Made by a program: the position numbers and the translations under genes. DNA of 64,000 nucleotides. Origin: Bradyrhizobium sp. SRS-191 (GTDB taxonomy: Bacteria > Pseudomonadota > Alphaproteobacteria > Rhizobiales > Xanthobacteraceae). Under the pieces are notes generated by a model. The model did not search any database. It had not been told where the DNA came from and was given only the letters and a program-made list of their open reading frames with translations. The stretch covers positions 1 through 64,000 of the forward strand of contig NZ_JANBVS010000024.1 in the NCBI RefSeq assembly GCF_024586915.1, read 5' to 3'. Positions 34,668 through 43,688 of this stretch are shown here, piece by piece (within the stretch, counting starts at the first letter, position 1; each line of letters begins with the position of its first letter).

Positions 34668-36143
34668 TCAGGCGCTGGCGCGCTCGTTCCAGAACGTCTG
34701 GAGTTCGACCGGGCGGTCGGGAATCGTGATCCGGAAGGTCGCGCCCAATGTGCCTTCGACCAGCTGGATGTCGCCGTCATGGGCGCGCACGAGCTCGGCC
34801 GCGATTGCAAGGCCCAACCCCGAGCCGCCCGGACGACCGGCGCCGCGAAATGCCTCGAACAGGTGCTCCCGCACCTTGGCCGGCACGCCAGGGCCGGTAT
34901 CGGACACTTCGAGAATCGCCACGGCCCCCTCGCGGCGGCCGGTGATGCGGATCTGGCGCACGCCCTCGTCGGCAGCGAGGCTGTCCAAGGCCTGCGCGGC
35001 ATTGCGCACGAGGTTGAGCAGCACGCGGAACAGCTGGTCCGGATCGGCATCGATCTTCAGCCCGCGCTCGATCGCAGCGATCCAGGTGATCGAGGCATCC
35101 GGCGACAATCCCGCGGTCTCGCGCACCTCGGCGACGACCGACTCCACCACCACCATGCGGCGGTCCGGCGCCGGCTCCTGCACCTTGCCGTAGGACAAGG
35201 TCGATTGGCAGAACGCGATGGCGCGTTCCAGCGAACGCATCAGCTTCGGGGCGAAGCGCTGCACCCGCGGATCCGGCACGCTGGCGAGCTGGTCCGACAA
35301 CAGCTGCGACGAGGCCAGCAGATTGCGCAAATCGTGGTTGATCTTCGACACGGCAAGGCCGAGCGCGGCGAGCCGGCTCTTCTGATGCAGCATCGAGACG
35401 AGGTCGCGCTGCATGTCGGCGAGCTCGCGCTCGGCGACCCCGATCTCGTCGGAGCGCTGGCTCGGCACGATGATTCGCGCCGCGCTCTCCGGATTCTCGT
35501 GGAAACCGACCAGGCTCGCGGTGAGCCGCCGCATCGGCCGCACGAACAGATAATGCAGGGCCAGATAGACCAGCGCCGCCGTCAGCATCGCGAGCAGCAG
35601 CGATACGCCGAGCAGGTTGCGCGAGAAGCGGTACATCGCCCTGCGCAGCGGCTTCTCGTCGGTCACGACCTCGATGAACTGGGCGCGGCCCGGAGACGGT
35701 CCTATCACGCGCATGGTGTGATCGCCGGTCTCGGTCATCATCTTCAGCGAGTTCACGATCGACGACCATACCGTCATATCGCGCATGTCGTAGTCATGAT
35801 CGATCGACGCCGGCAGATCGGCGCTGGCGAGCAGACGGCGCTGCTGGCCCATCTTGATGGCGACACCGCGGGCGTTGATCGAGGTCAGGATCTGCCGCGC
35901 CAGGGAATCCGGCACCATGCCGGACGGCGCAGCGTCGAGCACCAGCGCGGCGGTATTGGCGGCGGCCAAGCGGTCATTGAGCCGATTGGTCCAAAAGTTC
36001 GCGATGGCGGGCACGTAGACCAGCACCGCCGCGATCATCACCAGCGGAATCGTCAGCAGCAGCAGCTTTCCGGACAAGCCGAGGCGGCGCGACCGTTTCG
36101 GTCGCAGACGCTCCAGGATCGGCTGGTTGTCGCTCTCTGTCAC
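34668..36143 (-). CDS. Orphan sensor histidine kinase
   Basis: A 491-residue membrane kinase. TM1 lies at about 25-45, a periplasmic region follows to about 175, then TM2 (about 176-198) and a HAMP-like segment. The phosphoacceptor region reads VSKINHDLRNLLASSQ, an H-D-L-R-N variant of the H-box. ATPase motifs are NLVRNAAQAL, DTGPGVP and GGSGLGLAIAAEL. No response regulator lies beside it, so its partner is elsewhere. The first 20 residues are basic. The ligand is unknown. Confidence 0.88.
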   Translation of the reverse strand: MTESDNQPILERLRPKRSRRLGLSGKLLLLTIPLVMIAAVLVYVPAIANFWTNRLNDRLAAANTAALVLDAAPSGMVPDSLARQILTSINARGVAIKMGQQRRLLASADLPASIDHDYDMRDMTVWSSIVNSLKMMTETGDHTMRVIGPSPGRAQFIEVVTDEKPLRRAMYRFSRNLLGVSLLLAMLTAALVYLALHYLFVRPMRRLTASLVGFHENPESAARIIVPSQRSDEIGVAERELADMQRDLVSMLHQKSRLAALGLAVSKINHDLRNLLASSQLLSDQLASVPDPRVQRFAPKLMRSLERAIAFCQSTLSYGKVQEPAPDRRMVVVESVVAEVRETAGLSPDASITWIAAIERGLKIDADPDQLFRVLLNLVRNAAQALDSLAADEGVRQIRITGRREGAVAILEVSDTGPGVPAKVREHLFEAFRGAGRPGGSGLGLAIAAELVRAHDGDIQLVEGTLGATFRITIPDRPVELQTFWNERASA

Positions 36144-36624
36144 GTATCGCCCTTGTAAGAGACACCCCCACCCTTACGGGTCCGCAAGATGGGACTGCAC
36201 CGGAGTCCGGTCAAATTACGGATCGCTCATGTTGAGGTTTCCAATTCGTTCATAATGGAACCCGGAATTGCTCAATCCTGACTGTTACGGTTCTCACGGA
36301 GACTGATCTCGCGCTCCCTGCTCTTGTGCCGGCTGGCGCGGTCACATGACACGACGCTGACCGGCATCGGTGACGAAGGCGTTTACGCCGCCTCCTTAGC
36401 CCTTTGTCAGAGAGGCGCATCGGACGTCTTGCCGCGATTGACGAAGGCAGGAGGCTCCCTTATAAGCCGCGCCAACCGTCCGCGATGACCCGGCTTGTCC
36501 GGGGCGGCTCGATTTCAGGGCCCACAGCGGTCCATTTCGGGCCAGGAAGCATCACCGGACATCCTCGACATTTCAAGCCGGCAAGTTGTCAACTGGCAAA
36601 TTGCCCGTCAGCGGAGATCGACCC
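36144..36624. other. Divergent promoter region of the kinase and rpmH
   Basis: 481 bases between the minus-strand kinase gene and rpmH. It should contain promoters for both. AT-richer patches lie at about 36230-36290. I find no clear DnaA box cluster, small RNA or coding frame. Confidence 0.4.
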
Positions 36625-36759
36625 GTGAAGCGGACCTATCAACCCAGCAAACTGGTGCGCAAGCGCCGTCACGGCTTCCGCGCCCGCCTCGCCACCACCG
36701 GCGGCCGCAAGGTCCTTGCCGCGCGTCGCGCCCGGGGCCGCAAGCGTCTCAGCGCCTGA
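36625..36759 (+). CDS. rpmH: 50S ribosomal protein L34
   Basis: A 44-residue, very basic protein starting with GTG: KRTYQPSKLVRKRRHGFRAR, followed by ATTGGRKVLAARRARGRKRL. This is the complete and almost invariant L34 sequence. It is a structural protein of the large ribosomal subunit. The gene is followed after 31 bases by rnpA, the universal bacterial order. Confidence 0.98.
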   Translation: MKRTYQPSKLVRKRRHGFRARLATTGGRKVLAARRARGRKRLSA

Positions 36760-36790
36760 AGCCAGGGCGTCCGTCCCGGAGATTTCCATC

Positions 36791-37252
36791 ATGGATCGGC
36801 TGCGGCAGCGGGCGGACTTCCTCGCCGTTGCCGATGGCGTGCGGGCGAACAGCCCTGCCTTCGTGGTCCAGCGCCGTGAGCGCGCGGACCAGGGCCCGAT
36901 CCGGATCGGCTTTACCGTCACCAAGAAGAATGGCACCGCCACGGAGCGTAATCGCATCCGTCGGCGGTTGCGCGAGCTTGTGAAACGGCTCGATCCCCTG
37001 TCGATGCGCCCGCACAGCGACTATGTGCTGGTCGGCCGGCGGGACGCGCTGTCACGCGACTTCGATATCATGCTCGCCGACCTCCAGGCGACGCTCCGCC
37101 GCCTCGACCGGCCGCAGGCCAAGTTGCAGCCCAAGTTACAGCCCAAGCCGCAGCCTCGCAGGCCGTCGGATGCTAACAAGCAAAACGCTCCCGCGCCGGA
37201 ACGCGCATTCCCGCCAACCGGAATGAATGACGAGACGATAAGAAAACGATGA
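36791..37252 (+). CDS. rnpA: Ribonuclease P protein component
   Basis: A 153-residue protein that binds RNase P RNA and helps cleave tRNA 5' leaders. The signature is ERNRIRRRLRELVKR (RNR motif). The first 110 residues cover the fold; the C-terminal 40 residues are a Lys/Pro/Gln-rich extension (KLQPKLQPKPQP). ATG 36791 is chosen because the family begins RLRQRADFLAV directly after it; the longer frame overlaps rpmH. The stop overlaps the yidC start (ATGA). Confidence 0.95.
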   Translation: MDRLRQRADFLAVADGVRANSPAFVVQRRERADQGPIRIGFTVTKKNGTATERNRIRRRLRELVKRLDPLSMRPHSDYVLVGRRDALSRDFDIMLADLQATLRRLDRPQAKLQPKLQPKPQPRRPSDANKQNAPAPERAFPPTGMNDETIRKR

Positions 37253-39117
37253 CCGACAATCGCAACACCATTCTCGCCGTCATTTTGTCCGGCGTCGTGC
37301 TGATCCTGTGGCAGGTCTTCTACAATGGCCCGCAGATGGAGAAGCAGCGCGCGCAGGCTCAGCTGCAGGCGGAGCTCGCCAAGAAGCAGGCCCCGGCCAC
37401 GCAGCCCGACAGCACCGCGCCGTCGGCCACGCCGCAGCCGAATGCGAGCGCCTCCGGCAGCCCGAGCGCGCCGGGTGGCGCGACCGCCACAGCCACCGGC
37501 GTGGTGCCGCGCGAGACTGCGATCGCAGCCAACCCGCGCGTCAAGATCGACACGCCGCGGCTGAGCGGCAGCATCTCGCTGAAGGGCGCGCGCATCGACG
37601 ATCTCGCCTTCGTCCAATACCGCGAGACGGTCGACCCCAAGTCGCCGGCGATCGTGCTGTTCTCGCCGTCGAACACGGCTGAGCCCTATTACGCCGAGTT
37701 CGGCTGGGTCAACGCCGCCGGCGCCAAGATGCAGGTGCCCGACCAGAACACCGTCTGGCAGCAGGACGGCTCGAATGCGCTGACGCCGTCGACCCCGGTC
37801 AAGCTCACCTATACCAATGGCGACGGCCTGACCTTTCAGCGCACCATCAGCGTCGACGACCATTATCTCTTCACCATCAAGGATGACGTCACCAACGCCG
37901 GCAATGCGCCGGCGACGCTGTATCCCTACGGCCTGATCTCGCGCCACGGCACGCCGCACGTGTCGGGCTATTACATCCTGCACGAAGGCCTGATCGGCTA
38001 TCTCGGCGAGAAGGGCCTGCAGGAATTCACCTACAAGAAGATGGATGACGAGAAGGCGGCGAAATTCGACGTCACCAATGGCTGGCTCGGCATCACCGAC
38101 AAGTACTGGGCGACCGCGCTGCTGCCGATGACGGATGCGCGCCTGACGGCGAACTACTCGTCGAAGCTGGTCGACAACCAGCACCGCTACCAGACCGACT
38201 ATGTCGAGACCCCGCAGACGGTCCCCGCCGGCGGCTCGGCCTCGGTCTCCACCCGGCTGTTCGCCGGCGCCAAGGAAGCCGGCGTCGTCGGCATCAATTT
38301 CCCGATCGGCGGCCTCGGCGGCTACAACCAGAAGCTCGGGCTCAACCATTTCGACCTGCTGATCGACTGGGGCTGGTTCTACTTCCTGACCAAGCCGATG
38401 TTCCTGGCGCTCGACTTCTTCTTCCGCTTCTTCGGCAATTTCGGCGTCTCGATCCTGCTGGTGACGGTGCTGGTGAAGCTCCTGTTCTTCCCGCTCGCCA
38501 ACAAGTCCTACGCCTCGATGGCCAAGATGAAGGCGATCCAGCCGCAGCTTCAGGCGCTGAAGGAGCGCTATCCGGACGACCGGATGAAGCAGCAGCAGGA
38601 GATGATGGAGATCTACAAGAAGGAGAAGATCAACCCGGTCGCCGGCTGTCTTCCCGTCGTGCTTCAGATCCCGGTGTTCTTCTCGCTGTACAAGGTGCTG
38701 TTCGTCACCATCGAGATGCGGCACGCGCCGTTCATCGGCTGGATCAAGGACCTGTCGGCGCCGGATCCGACCAATCTGTTCACGCTGTTCGGCCTGATCC
38801 CGTTCGATCCGACGCAGCTCCCGCTGTTCGGCCACTACCTCGCGCTCGGCATCTGGCCGATCATCATGGGCATCACGATGTGGTTCCAGATGAAGCTGAA
38901 CCCGACGCCGCCGGATCCGACCCAGGCGATGATCTTCAACTGGATGCCGCTGATCTTCACCTTCATGCTCGCGGGCTTCCCGGCCGGCCTCGTGATCTAC
39001 TGGGCCTGGAACAACACGCTGTCGGTGCTGCAGCAGGGCTTCATCATGCGCCGGAACGGCGTGAAGGTGGAGCTGTTCGACAACATCAAAGGCACGTTCA
39101 AGAAGAAGCCGGCGTGA
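37249..39117 (+). CDS. yidC: Membrane protein insertase YidC
   Basis: A 622-residue inner-membrane protein that inserts and folds membrane proteins with or without SecYEG. The N-terminal TM (about 5-22) is followed by a Pro/Ala/Ser-rich linker (about 45-90), the large periplasmic beta-domain (about 95-370), and the five-TM core with the conserved hairpin GCLPVVLQIPVFFSLYKVL. The last TM is GFPAGLVIYWAWNNTLSV. Its ATG overlaps the rnpA stop, so the two are coupled. Confidence 0.97.
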   Translation: MTDNRNTILAVILSGVVLILWQVFYNGPQMEKQRAQAQLQAELAKKQAPATQPDSTAPSATPQPNASASGSPSAPGGATATATGVVPRETAIAANPRVKIDTPRLSGSISLKGARIDDLAFVQYRETVDPKSPAIVLFSPSNTAEPYYAEFGWVNAAGAKMQVPDQNTVWQQDGSNALTPSTPVKLTYTNGDGLTFQRTISVDDHYLFTIKDDVTNAGNAPATLYPYGLISRHGTPHVSGYYILHEGLIGYLGEKGLQEFTYKKMDDEKAAKFDVTNGWLGITDKYWATALLPMTDARLTANYSSKLVDNQHRYQTDYVETPQTVPAGGSASVSTRLFAGAKEAGVVGINFPIGGLGGYNQKLGLNHFDLLIDWGWFYFLTKPMFLALDFFFRFFGNFGVSILLVTVLVKLLFFPLANKSYASMAKMKAIQPQLQALKERYPDDRMKQQQEMMEIYKKEKINPVAGCLPVVLQIPVFFSLYKVLFVTIEMRHAPFIGWIKDLSAPDPTNLFTLFGLIPFDPTQLPLFGHYLALGIWPIIMGITMWFQMKLNPTPPDPTQAMIFNWMPLIFTFMLAGFPAGLVIYWAWNNTLSVLQQGFIMRRNGVKVELFDNIKGTFKKKPA

Positions 39118-39162
39118 CGAGGAAAGCGGGCGAGAGTTCACCCGCTGAAACGATGAAGATTG

Positions 39163-39248
39163 CGTCATGGCCGGGCTTGTCCCGGCCATCCACGTCTTGA
39201 GAGCCGGCAATGACGACGTGGATGCCCGGGACAAGCCCGGGCATGACG
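39163..39248. repeat. Long palindromic intergenic element, copy 1
   Basis: Two arms beginning CGTCATGGCCGGGCTTGTCC and ending CCCGGGCATGACG form a long inverted repeat with an inner GACGTGGATG/CATCCACGTC pair. It fills the gap between yidC and engB. Five similar elements occur to 49.9 kb. Confidence 0.85.
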
Positions 39249-39262
39249 GAGAGGCGAGAACT

Positions 39263-39928
39263 ATGATGACCACCAGCGGCGACACCGACGAGCGCCTGAT
39301 CGAGAAGGGCCGCAAGCTGTTCGCGCAGGCCTGGCGCTTCACCCATGCCTCGCCATCGATCGCGAGCCTGCCGCCGATGTCCGGGCAGATCGAGATCGCC
39401 TTTGCCGGCCGCTCCAATGTCGGCAAGTCCAGCCTGATCAATGCGCTGACCGGCCAGAATGCGCTGGCCCGCACCTCGCATACGCCGGGCCGCACCCAGG
39501 AGCTGATCTTCTTCGAGGGACCGGCGAATGCGTCGCTGCGTCTCGTCGACATGCCCGGCTACGGCTATGCCGCCGCGGCGAAGACCAAGGTCGCGTCCTG
39601 GACCGAGCTGATCCACCAATTCCTGCTCGGACGCACCTCGCTCGCGCGCGTCTACGTGCTGATCGACGCCCGCCATGGGCTGAAGGAGGTCGATCAGGAG
39701 ATCCTCAAGACGCTCGACAAGTCGGCCGTCAGCTACCAGTTGGTGCTGACCAAGGCCGACCAGATCAAACCGGCCGAGCTGGTCGGTCGCATCACCGAAA
39801 CCGAGGCCGCGCTCGCCAAGCATCCGGCGGCATTCCCGCAGGTGCTCGCGACCTCGTCGCGCTCCGGCACGGGCATGCCGGAGCTGCGCGCGGCGATGGT
39901 GCGCCTGCTCGAGGAGCGCGGCGCATGA
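39263..39928 (+). CDS. engB: GTP-binding protein EngB (YihA/YsxC)
   Basis: A 221-residue GTPase required for 50S subunit assembly and normal cell division. G1 is GRSNVGKSSLINAL, G2 lies in HTPGRTQEL, G3 in DMPGYGYA and G4 in TKADQIK. ATG 39263 or the adjacent second Met is the start; upstream lies a repeat element, so the longer frame is not used. The stop overlaps the DUF423 gene (ATGA). Confidence 0.95.
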   Translation: MMTTSGDTDERLIEKGRKLFAQAWRFTHASPSIASLPPMSGQIEIAFAGRSNVGKSSLINALTGQNALARTSHTPGRTQELIFFEGPANASLRLVDMPGYGYAAAAKTKVASWTELIHQFLLGRTSLARVYVLIDARHGLKEVDQEILKTLDKSAVSYQLVLTKADQIKPAELVGRITETEAALAKHPAAFPQVLATSSRSGTGMPELRAAMVRLLEERGA

Positions 39929-40296
39929 CCGCGCTGTGGCGCATCCTCATAGCGCTGGCCGGGCTGATGGGCGCTGCCGGCGTGGCGCTGGCCGCCAAGG
40001 CCGCGCATGATGCCGATGCAGCGCGGCTCGCGACCGCCTCGACGATGCTTTTGTTCCATGCTTGCGCCCTGCTCGGCACCGTCGCGCTGGCCGAGCGCGG
40101 CATTGTTGCCAGGCGCATCGGCCTGCTTGCGGCCATCGGCCTGGTGCTCGGCGCCGCTCTCTTCTCCGGCGATCTCATGATGCGGCAATTCGCCGGCGAC
40201 CGGCTGTTTCCGTTCGCCGCGCCGACCGGCGGCATGCTCCTGATCGGCGGCTGGCTGGTGCTCGCCCTCGCCGCGCTGTGGCCGCGCCGGGCCTGA
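39925..40296 (+). CDS. DUF423 family membrane protein
   Basis: A 123-residue protein with four predicted membrane helices. Family landmarks are AGLMGAAGVALAAKAAH at the start, the central ATASTMLLFHACALL and the later GAALFSGDLMMRQFAG, then FAAPTGGMLLIGGW. DUF423 proteins have no known function. The ATG overlaps the engB stop by four bases, so it is translated together with engB. argB follows after 73 bases. Confidence 0.9.
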   Translation: MTALWRILIALAGLMGAAGVALAAKAAHDADAARLATASTMLLFHACALLGTVALAERGIVARRIGLLAAIGLVLGAALFSGDLMMRQFAGDRLFPFAAPTGGMLLIGGWLVLALAALWPRRA

Positions 40297-40369
40297 TCCG
40301 GCGCTTTGCGCGCGCCCGGCAATCGGATAGAACCGCGCCCGACGTTCCGACAGCCGAGATCCCCCAGAC

Positions 40370-41266
40370 ATGACCGACGCGACCACCATCAGCCCGCTCG
40401 ATCAGGCCCGAATCCTGTCCGAAGCGCTGCCGCACATGCAGGAGTATGACGATGAAACCATCGTCATCAAATATGGCGGCCACGCCATGGGCGACGAGGA
40501 CACCGCGAAAGCTTTTGCGCGCGACATCGTCCTGCTCGAGCAGACCGCGATCAACCCGGTGGTCGTGCACGGCGGCGGTCCCCAGATCGCAACCATGCTC
40601 AAGCGCCTCGGCATCGTCTCCGAATTCGCCGCGGGCCTGCGCATCACCGATGCCGCCACGATCGAGATCGTCGAGATGGTGCTGGCCGGCTCGATCAACA
40701 AGCAGCTGGTCGGCTACATCAACGAGGCCGGCGGCAAGGCCGTCGGCCTGTGCGGCAAGGACGGCAACATGGTGCGCGCGGTCAAGGCGACCCGCACCAT
40801 GGTCGATCCGGACAGCCACATCGAGAAAGTGGTCGATCTCGGTTTCGTCGGCGAGCCCGACAAGGTCGACCTGACGCTCTTGAACCAGCTCATCGGCTAC
40901 GAGCTGATCCCGATCCTCGCACCGCTCGCGACGTCGAAGGAAGGCCAGACCTTCAACGTCAACGCCGACACCTTCGCCGGCGCCGTCGCCGGTGCGCTGA
41001 AGGCCAAGCGGCTGCTGCTGCTGACCGACGTGCCGGGCGTGCTCGACAAATCGAAGAAGCTGATTCCGGAAATCTCGATCAAGGATGCGCGCAAGCTGAT
41101 CGCCGACGGCACCATCTCCGGCGGCATGATCCCGAAGGTCGAGACCTGCATCTACGCGCTCGAGCAGGGCGTCCAGGGCGTCGTGATCCTCGACGGCAAG
41201 GTGCCGCACGCGGTGCTGCTCGAGCTGTTCACCAACCAGGGCACGGGCACGCTGATCCACAAGTGA
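40370..41266 (+). CDS. argB: Acetylglutamate kinase
   Basis: A 298-residue amino-acid kinase that phosphorylates N-acetylglutamate in arginine synthesis. The nucleotide and substrate motifs are IVIKYGGHAM at the start, VVHGGGPQIATMLKRLG, GLRITDAATIEIVEMVLAG, and LLLLTDVPGVLDK. The final segment LLELFTNQGTGTLI is typical of the family. The long N-terminal helix (about 1-25) is seen in arginine-sensitive hexameric enzymes, so feedback inhibition by arginine is likely. Confidence 0.96.
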   Translation: MTDATTISPLDQARILSEALPHMQEYDDETIVIKYGGHAMGDEDTAKAFARDIVLLEQTAINPVVVHGGGPQIATMLKRLGIVSEFAAGLRITDAATIEIVEMVLAGSINKQLVGYINEAGGKAVGLCGKDGNMVRAVKATRTMVDPDSHIEKVVDLGFVGEPDKVDLTLLNQLIGYELIPILAPLATSKEGQTFNVNADTFAGAVAGALKAKRLLLLTDVPGVLDKSKKLIPEISIKDARKLIADGTISGGMIPKVETCIYALEQGVQGVVILDGKVPHAVLLELFTNQGTGTLIHK

Positions 41267-41294
41267 TGGGCACGATCGCCACACAGCCAGCTCT

Positions 41295-41383
41295 CGTCAT
41301 GCCCGGGCTTGACCCGGGCATCCACGGCGCTCTCTCCGGTGGCGAAAAAGGCGTGGATGGCCGGGTCAAGCCCGGCCATGACG
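41295..41383. repeat. Long palindromic intergenic element, copy 2
   Basis: Inverted repeat of CGTCATGCCCGGGCTTGACC type with an inner pair CATCCACG/CGTGGATG, between argB and the DUF1036 gene. Similar to the copies at 39163, 48742 and 49808. Confidence 0.85.
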
Positions 41384-41412
41384 ACGGAGAGAGATGTGGA
41401 CGAGCAAAGTCA

Positions 41413-42420
41413 GTGAACACGGGCCGCTGGCTCGCTTTGGCGACCATCCTTCTTCCACTCCTAGCTTTCGCCACCCCCGCCCGCGCCGACCTCAAGCTCT
41501 GCAACCGCATGAGCTACGTCGTCGAGGCCGCGATCGGCATCGACGAGAAGGCGGCGACCGCGACGCGCGGCTGGTTCAGGCTCGATCCGGCCACCTGCCG
41601 CGTGGTGCTGCAGGGGACGATGACGGCCGATCGCATCCTGCTGCATGCGCGCGCGCTGAGCCTGTACGGCGCCTCGCCGATGGCCGAGAACGGCAACGAT
41701 CAGCTCTGCGTGGCGGCGTCCGACAATTTCGTCATCGCCGCCGCGCGGCAATGCCGCACCGGGCAGACGCCGGCCGCGTTCACGCAGGTGACGCCGACCA
41801 AGACCGATGACGGCACCTTGATCGCCTATCTCGCCGAGAGCGCCGAATATGACGATGAGCAGGCGCGGCTCGCCGGCATCCAGCGGCTGCTTGGGATCGC
41901 CGGCTACGACGCCTCGCCGATCGACGGCGTTGACGGGCCGAAGACGCAAGGAGCGCTGGCAGCGTTCCTGAAAAGCCGCGGACTGGCGTCCGATGTCGTG
42001 GCGCAGCCGACATTCTTCGCGACGATGGTCGACGCGGTGCAGACGCCGTCTCCGGTGGGACTGACCTGGTGCAACGATACCCCGCACAAGGTGATGGCGG
42101 CGGTCGGCACCGATGACGGCCGCACCGTGGTCAGCCGCGGCTGGTATCGCATCGACGCCGGCAAGTGCCTGCATCCCGACATCACGGGGCAGCCGAAGAA
42201 GGTGTACAGCTTTGCGGAAGCGGTCGACGACGAGAACCGCGCCATCAAGCTGAAGAACAAGCCGCTGAACTGGGGCGGCCTGGTGCAGCTCTGCACCCGC
42301 GAGAACAAGTTCGAGACCACCGAGCAGGGCGATTGTCCCAGCCGCGGCTTCACCGCGACCGGCTTCACCGCCGTCGACATCACCCGCGGCGGCAAGACGC
42401 TGCGGTTTGCGTTGCCGTGA
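41413..42420 (+). CDS. Secreted protein with two DUF1036 domains and a peptidoglycan-binding-like insert
   Basis: A 335-residue protein with a signal peptide (LALATILLPLLAFATPARA). Two copies of DUF1036 are visible. The first runs from LKLCNRMSYVVEAAIG; the second from LTWCNDTPHKVMAAVGTDDG. Both share the RGWxRxD/I segment and paired cysteines. Between them lies IQRLLGIAGYDASPIDGVDG, which has the pattern of a PG_binding_1 repeat (x-L-x-x-x-GYD-x-x-x-IDG). I infer a periplasmic envelope protein. GTG 41413 is chosen from the signal peptide; the longer frame runs through the upstream repeat. Confidence 0.82.
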   Translation: MNTGRWLALATILLPLLAFATPARADLKLCNRMSYVVEAAIGIDEKAATATRGWFRLDPATCRVVLQGTMTADRILLHARALSLYGASPMAENGNDQLCVAASDNFVIAAARQCRTGQTPAAFTQVTPTKTDDGTLIAYLAESAEYDDEQARLAGIQRLLGIAGYDASPIDGVDGPKTQGALAAFLKSRGLASDVVAQPTFFATMVDAVQTPSPVGLTWCNDTPHKVMAAVGTDDGRTVVSRGWYRIDAGKCLHPDITGQPKKVYSFAEAVDDENRAIKLKNKPLNWGGLVQLCTRENKFETTEQGDCPSRGFTATGFTAVDITRGGKTLRFALP

Positions 42421-42460
42421 TGGGCATAGCAATGTTGGCCCGTATGCAGCGGCACCCTCA

Positions 42461-42585
42461 GCTGTCATCCCCGCGAACGCGGGGATCCATAACCACCGGC
42501 CGTGGTGTAGGCCACCGGCATCAGCCATCATGCCTCAAGACAGATCACGCGGTATGGGTCCCGGCGTTCGCCGGGACGACAGCGG
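42461..42585. repeat. Long palindromic intergenic element, copy 3
   Basis: Arms GTCATCCCCGCGAACGCGGG and CCCGGCGTTCGCCGGGACGAC are separated by about 75 bases. The inner parts (GATCCATAACCACCGG, TATGGGTCC) match the copy at 43409. Confidence 0.75.
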
Positions 42586-42640
42586 AGGATGCTGCCCCAT
42601 CCAGGCATGATGACGCGACACATGTTGGACCCAGGCACCT

Positions 42641-43336
42641 ATGACAAAATCCCCCCGCGCCTTCGATCACGTCGACACCTGGGTGTTCGATCTCGACAAC
42701 ACGCTGTATCCGCATCACGTCAATCTGTGGCAGCAGGTCGATATCAGGATCGGTGAATTCGTGTCCAATTGGCTGAAGGTCGATGCCGACGAGGCGCGCC
42801 GCATCCAGAAGGACTACTACAAGCGCTACGGCACGACGATGCGCGGCATGATGACCGAGCATGGCGTGCACGCCGACGACTTCCTGGCCTACGTGCACAA
42901 GATCGACCATTCGCCGCTGGAGCCGAATCCGGCGATGGGGGCTGCGATCGAGAAGCTGCCGGGGCGCAAGCTGATCCTGACCAACGGCTCGGTCGACCAT
43001 GTCGACGCCGTGCTGGCGCGGCTCGGCATCGCCGGGCATTTCCACGGCGTGTTCGACATCAAGGCTGCCGAGCTGACGCCGAAGCCGGCGCGCGAGACCT
43101 ACGACAAATTCCTCGGGCTGCACGACGTCGATCCGGCCCGCGCCGCGATGTTCGAGGACCTCGCCCGTAACCTCGTGGTGCCGCACGACCTCGGCATGAC
43201 CACGGTGCTGGTGGTGCCCGACGGCAGCAAGGAAGTCGTGCGCGAGGACTGGGAGCTGTCGGGCCGCGACGATCCGCATGTCGATCATGTCACGGATGAC
43301 CTGACGGCGTTCTTGCAGCGACTGGTGGCCGCGTAA
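42641..43336 (+). CDS. HAD-family pyrimidine 5'-nucleotidase
   Basis: A 231-residue hydrolase. HAD motif I is VFDLDNTLYPH with the nucleophile Asp; motif II is LTNGSVDH; motif III-IV region is ELTPKPARE and MFEDLARNL. The cap between motifs I and II (about 30-120) fits the SDT1/pyrimidine 5'-nucleotidase group, which dephosphorylates UMP or CMP. Substrate choice cannot be confirmed from sequence. ATG 42641 follows a palindromic element, so its promoter probably lies inside or beyond that repeat. Confidence 0.85.
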   Translation: MTKSPRAFDHVDTWVFDLDNTLYPHHVNLWQQVDIRIGEFVSNWLKVDADEARRIQKDYYKRYGTTMRGMMTEHGVHADDFLAYVHKIDHSPLEPNPAMGAAIEKLPGRKLILTNGSVDHVDAVLARLGIAGHFHGVFDIKAAELTPKPARETYDKFLGLHDVDPARAAMFEDLARNLVVPHDLGMTTVLVVPDGSKEVVREDWELSGRDDPHVDHVTDDLTAFLQRLVAA

Positions 43337-43688
43337 CCCTCGACGTCGTCCCGGTCAGGCGACCGGCTGGCTGGTCATGAGTCGCGACGGCGGTCCGCCA
43401 AATTCGGTGTCGTCCCGGGCTTGACCCGGGACCCATAACCACAGGCGGATGTGTAAGGCACGCAAGTGGCTCCGGATGTGCCCAATCCATCTCCCTGTGG
43501 TTATGGGTCCCGGATCGCGCTCGCGCGATAGCGCCGTCTCAACAGCGTCAGCCGGGCGCTCCGCTTGTCCGGGACGACGGCGGGTGCCTTGACTCCCCTG
43601 CCCCAAACTCCGAAAAAGCCGCCCTGCCCTTCATGCTCGGCCATGACCGACCCAGGCGACGCGCCCGGGACCTAGCGAGGATCGACCG
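43337..43688. other. Intergenic region with palindrome copy 4
   Basis: 352 bases between the HAD gene and dapD, filled mostly by the repeat element at 43409-43580. The last 60 bases probably contain the dapD leader. No other feature is seen. Confidence 0.5.
43409..43580. repeat. Long palindromic intergenic element, copy 4
   Basis: Composite inverted repeat: left arm GTCGTCCCGGGCTTGACCC with GGGACCCATAACCACAGG; right side CCTGTGGTTATGGGTCCCGG and TTGTCCGGGACGACGG. The CATAACCACAGG/CCTGTGGTTATG pair is perfect over 12 bases. Confidence 0.85.

Noticed and set aside
37021..39552. Very long open frame on the minus strand opposite rnpA, yidC and engB
   Set aside because: It mirrors the codon pattern of yidC (Arg/Gln/His-rich antisense translation) and has no domain. 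The plus-strand genes are certain.
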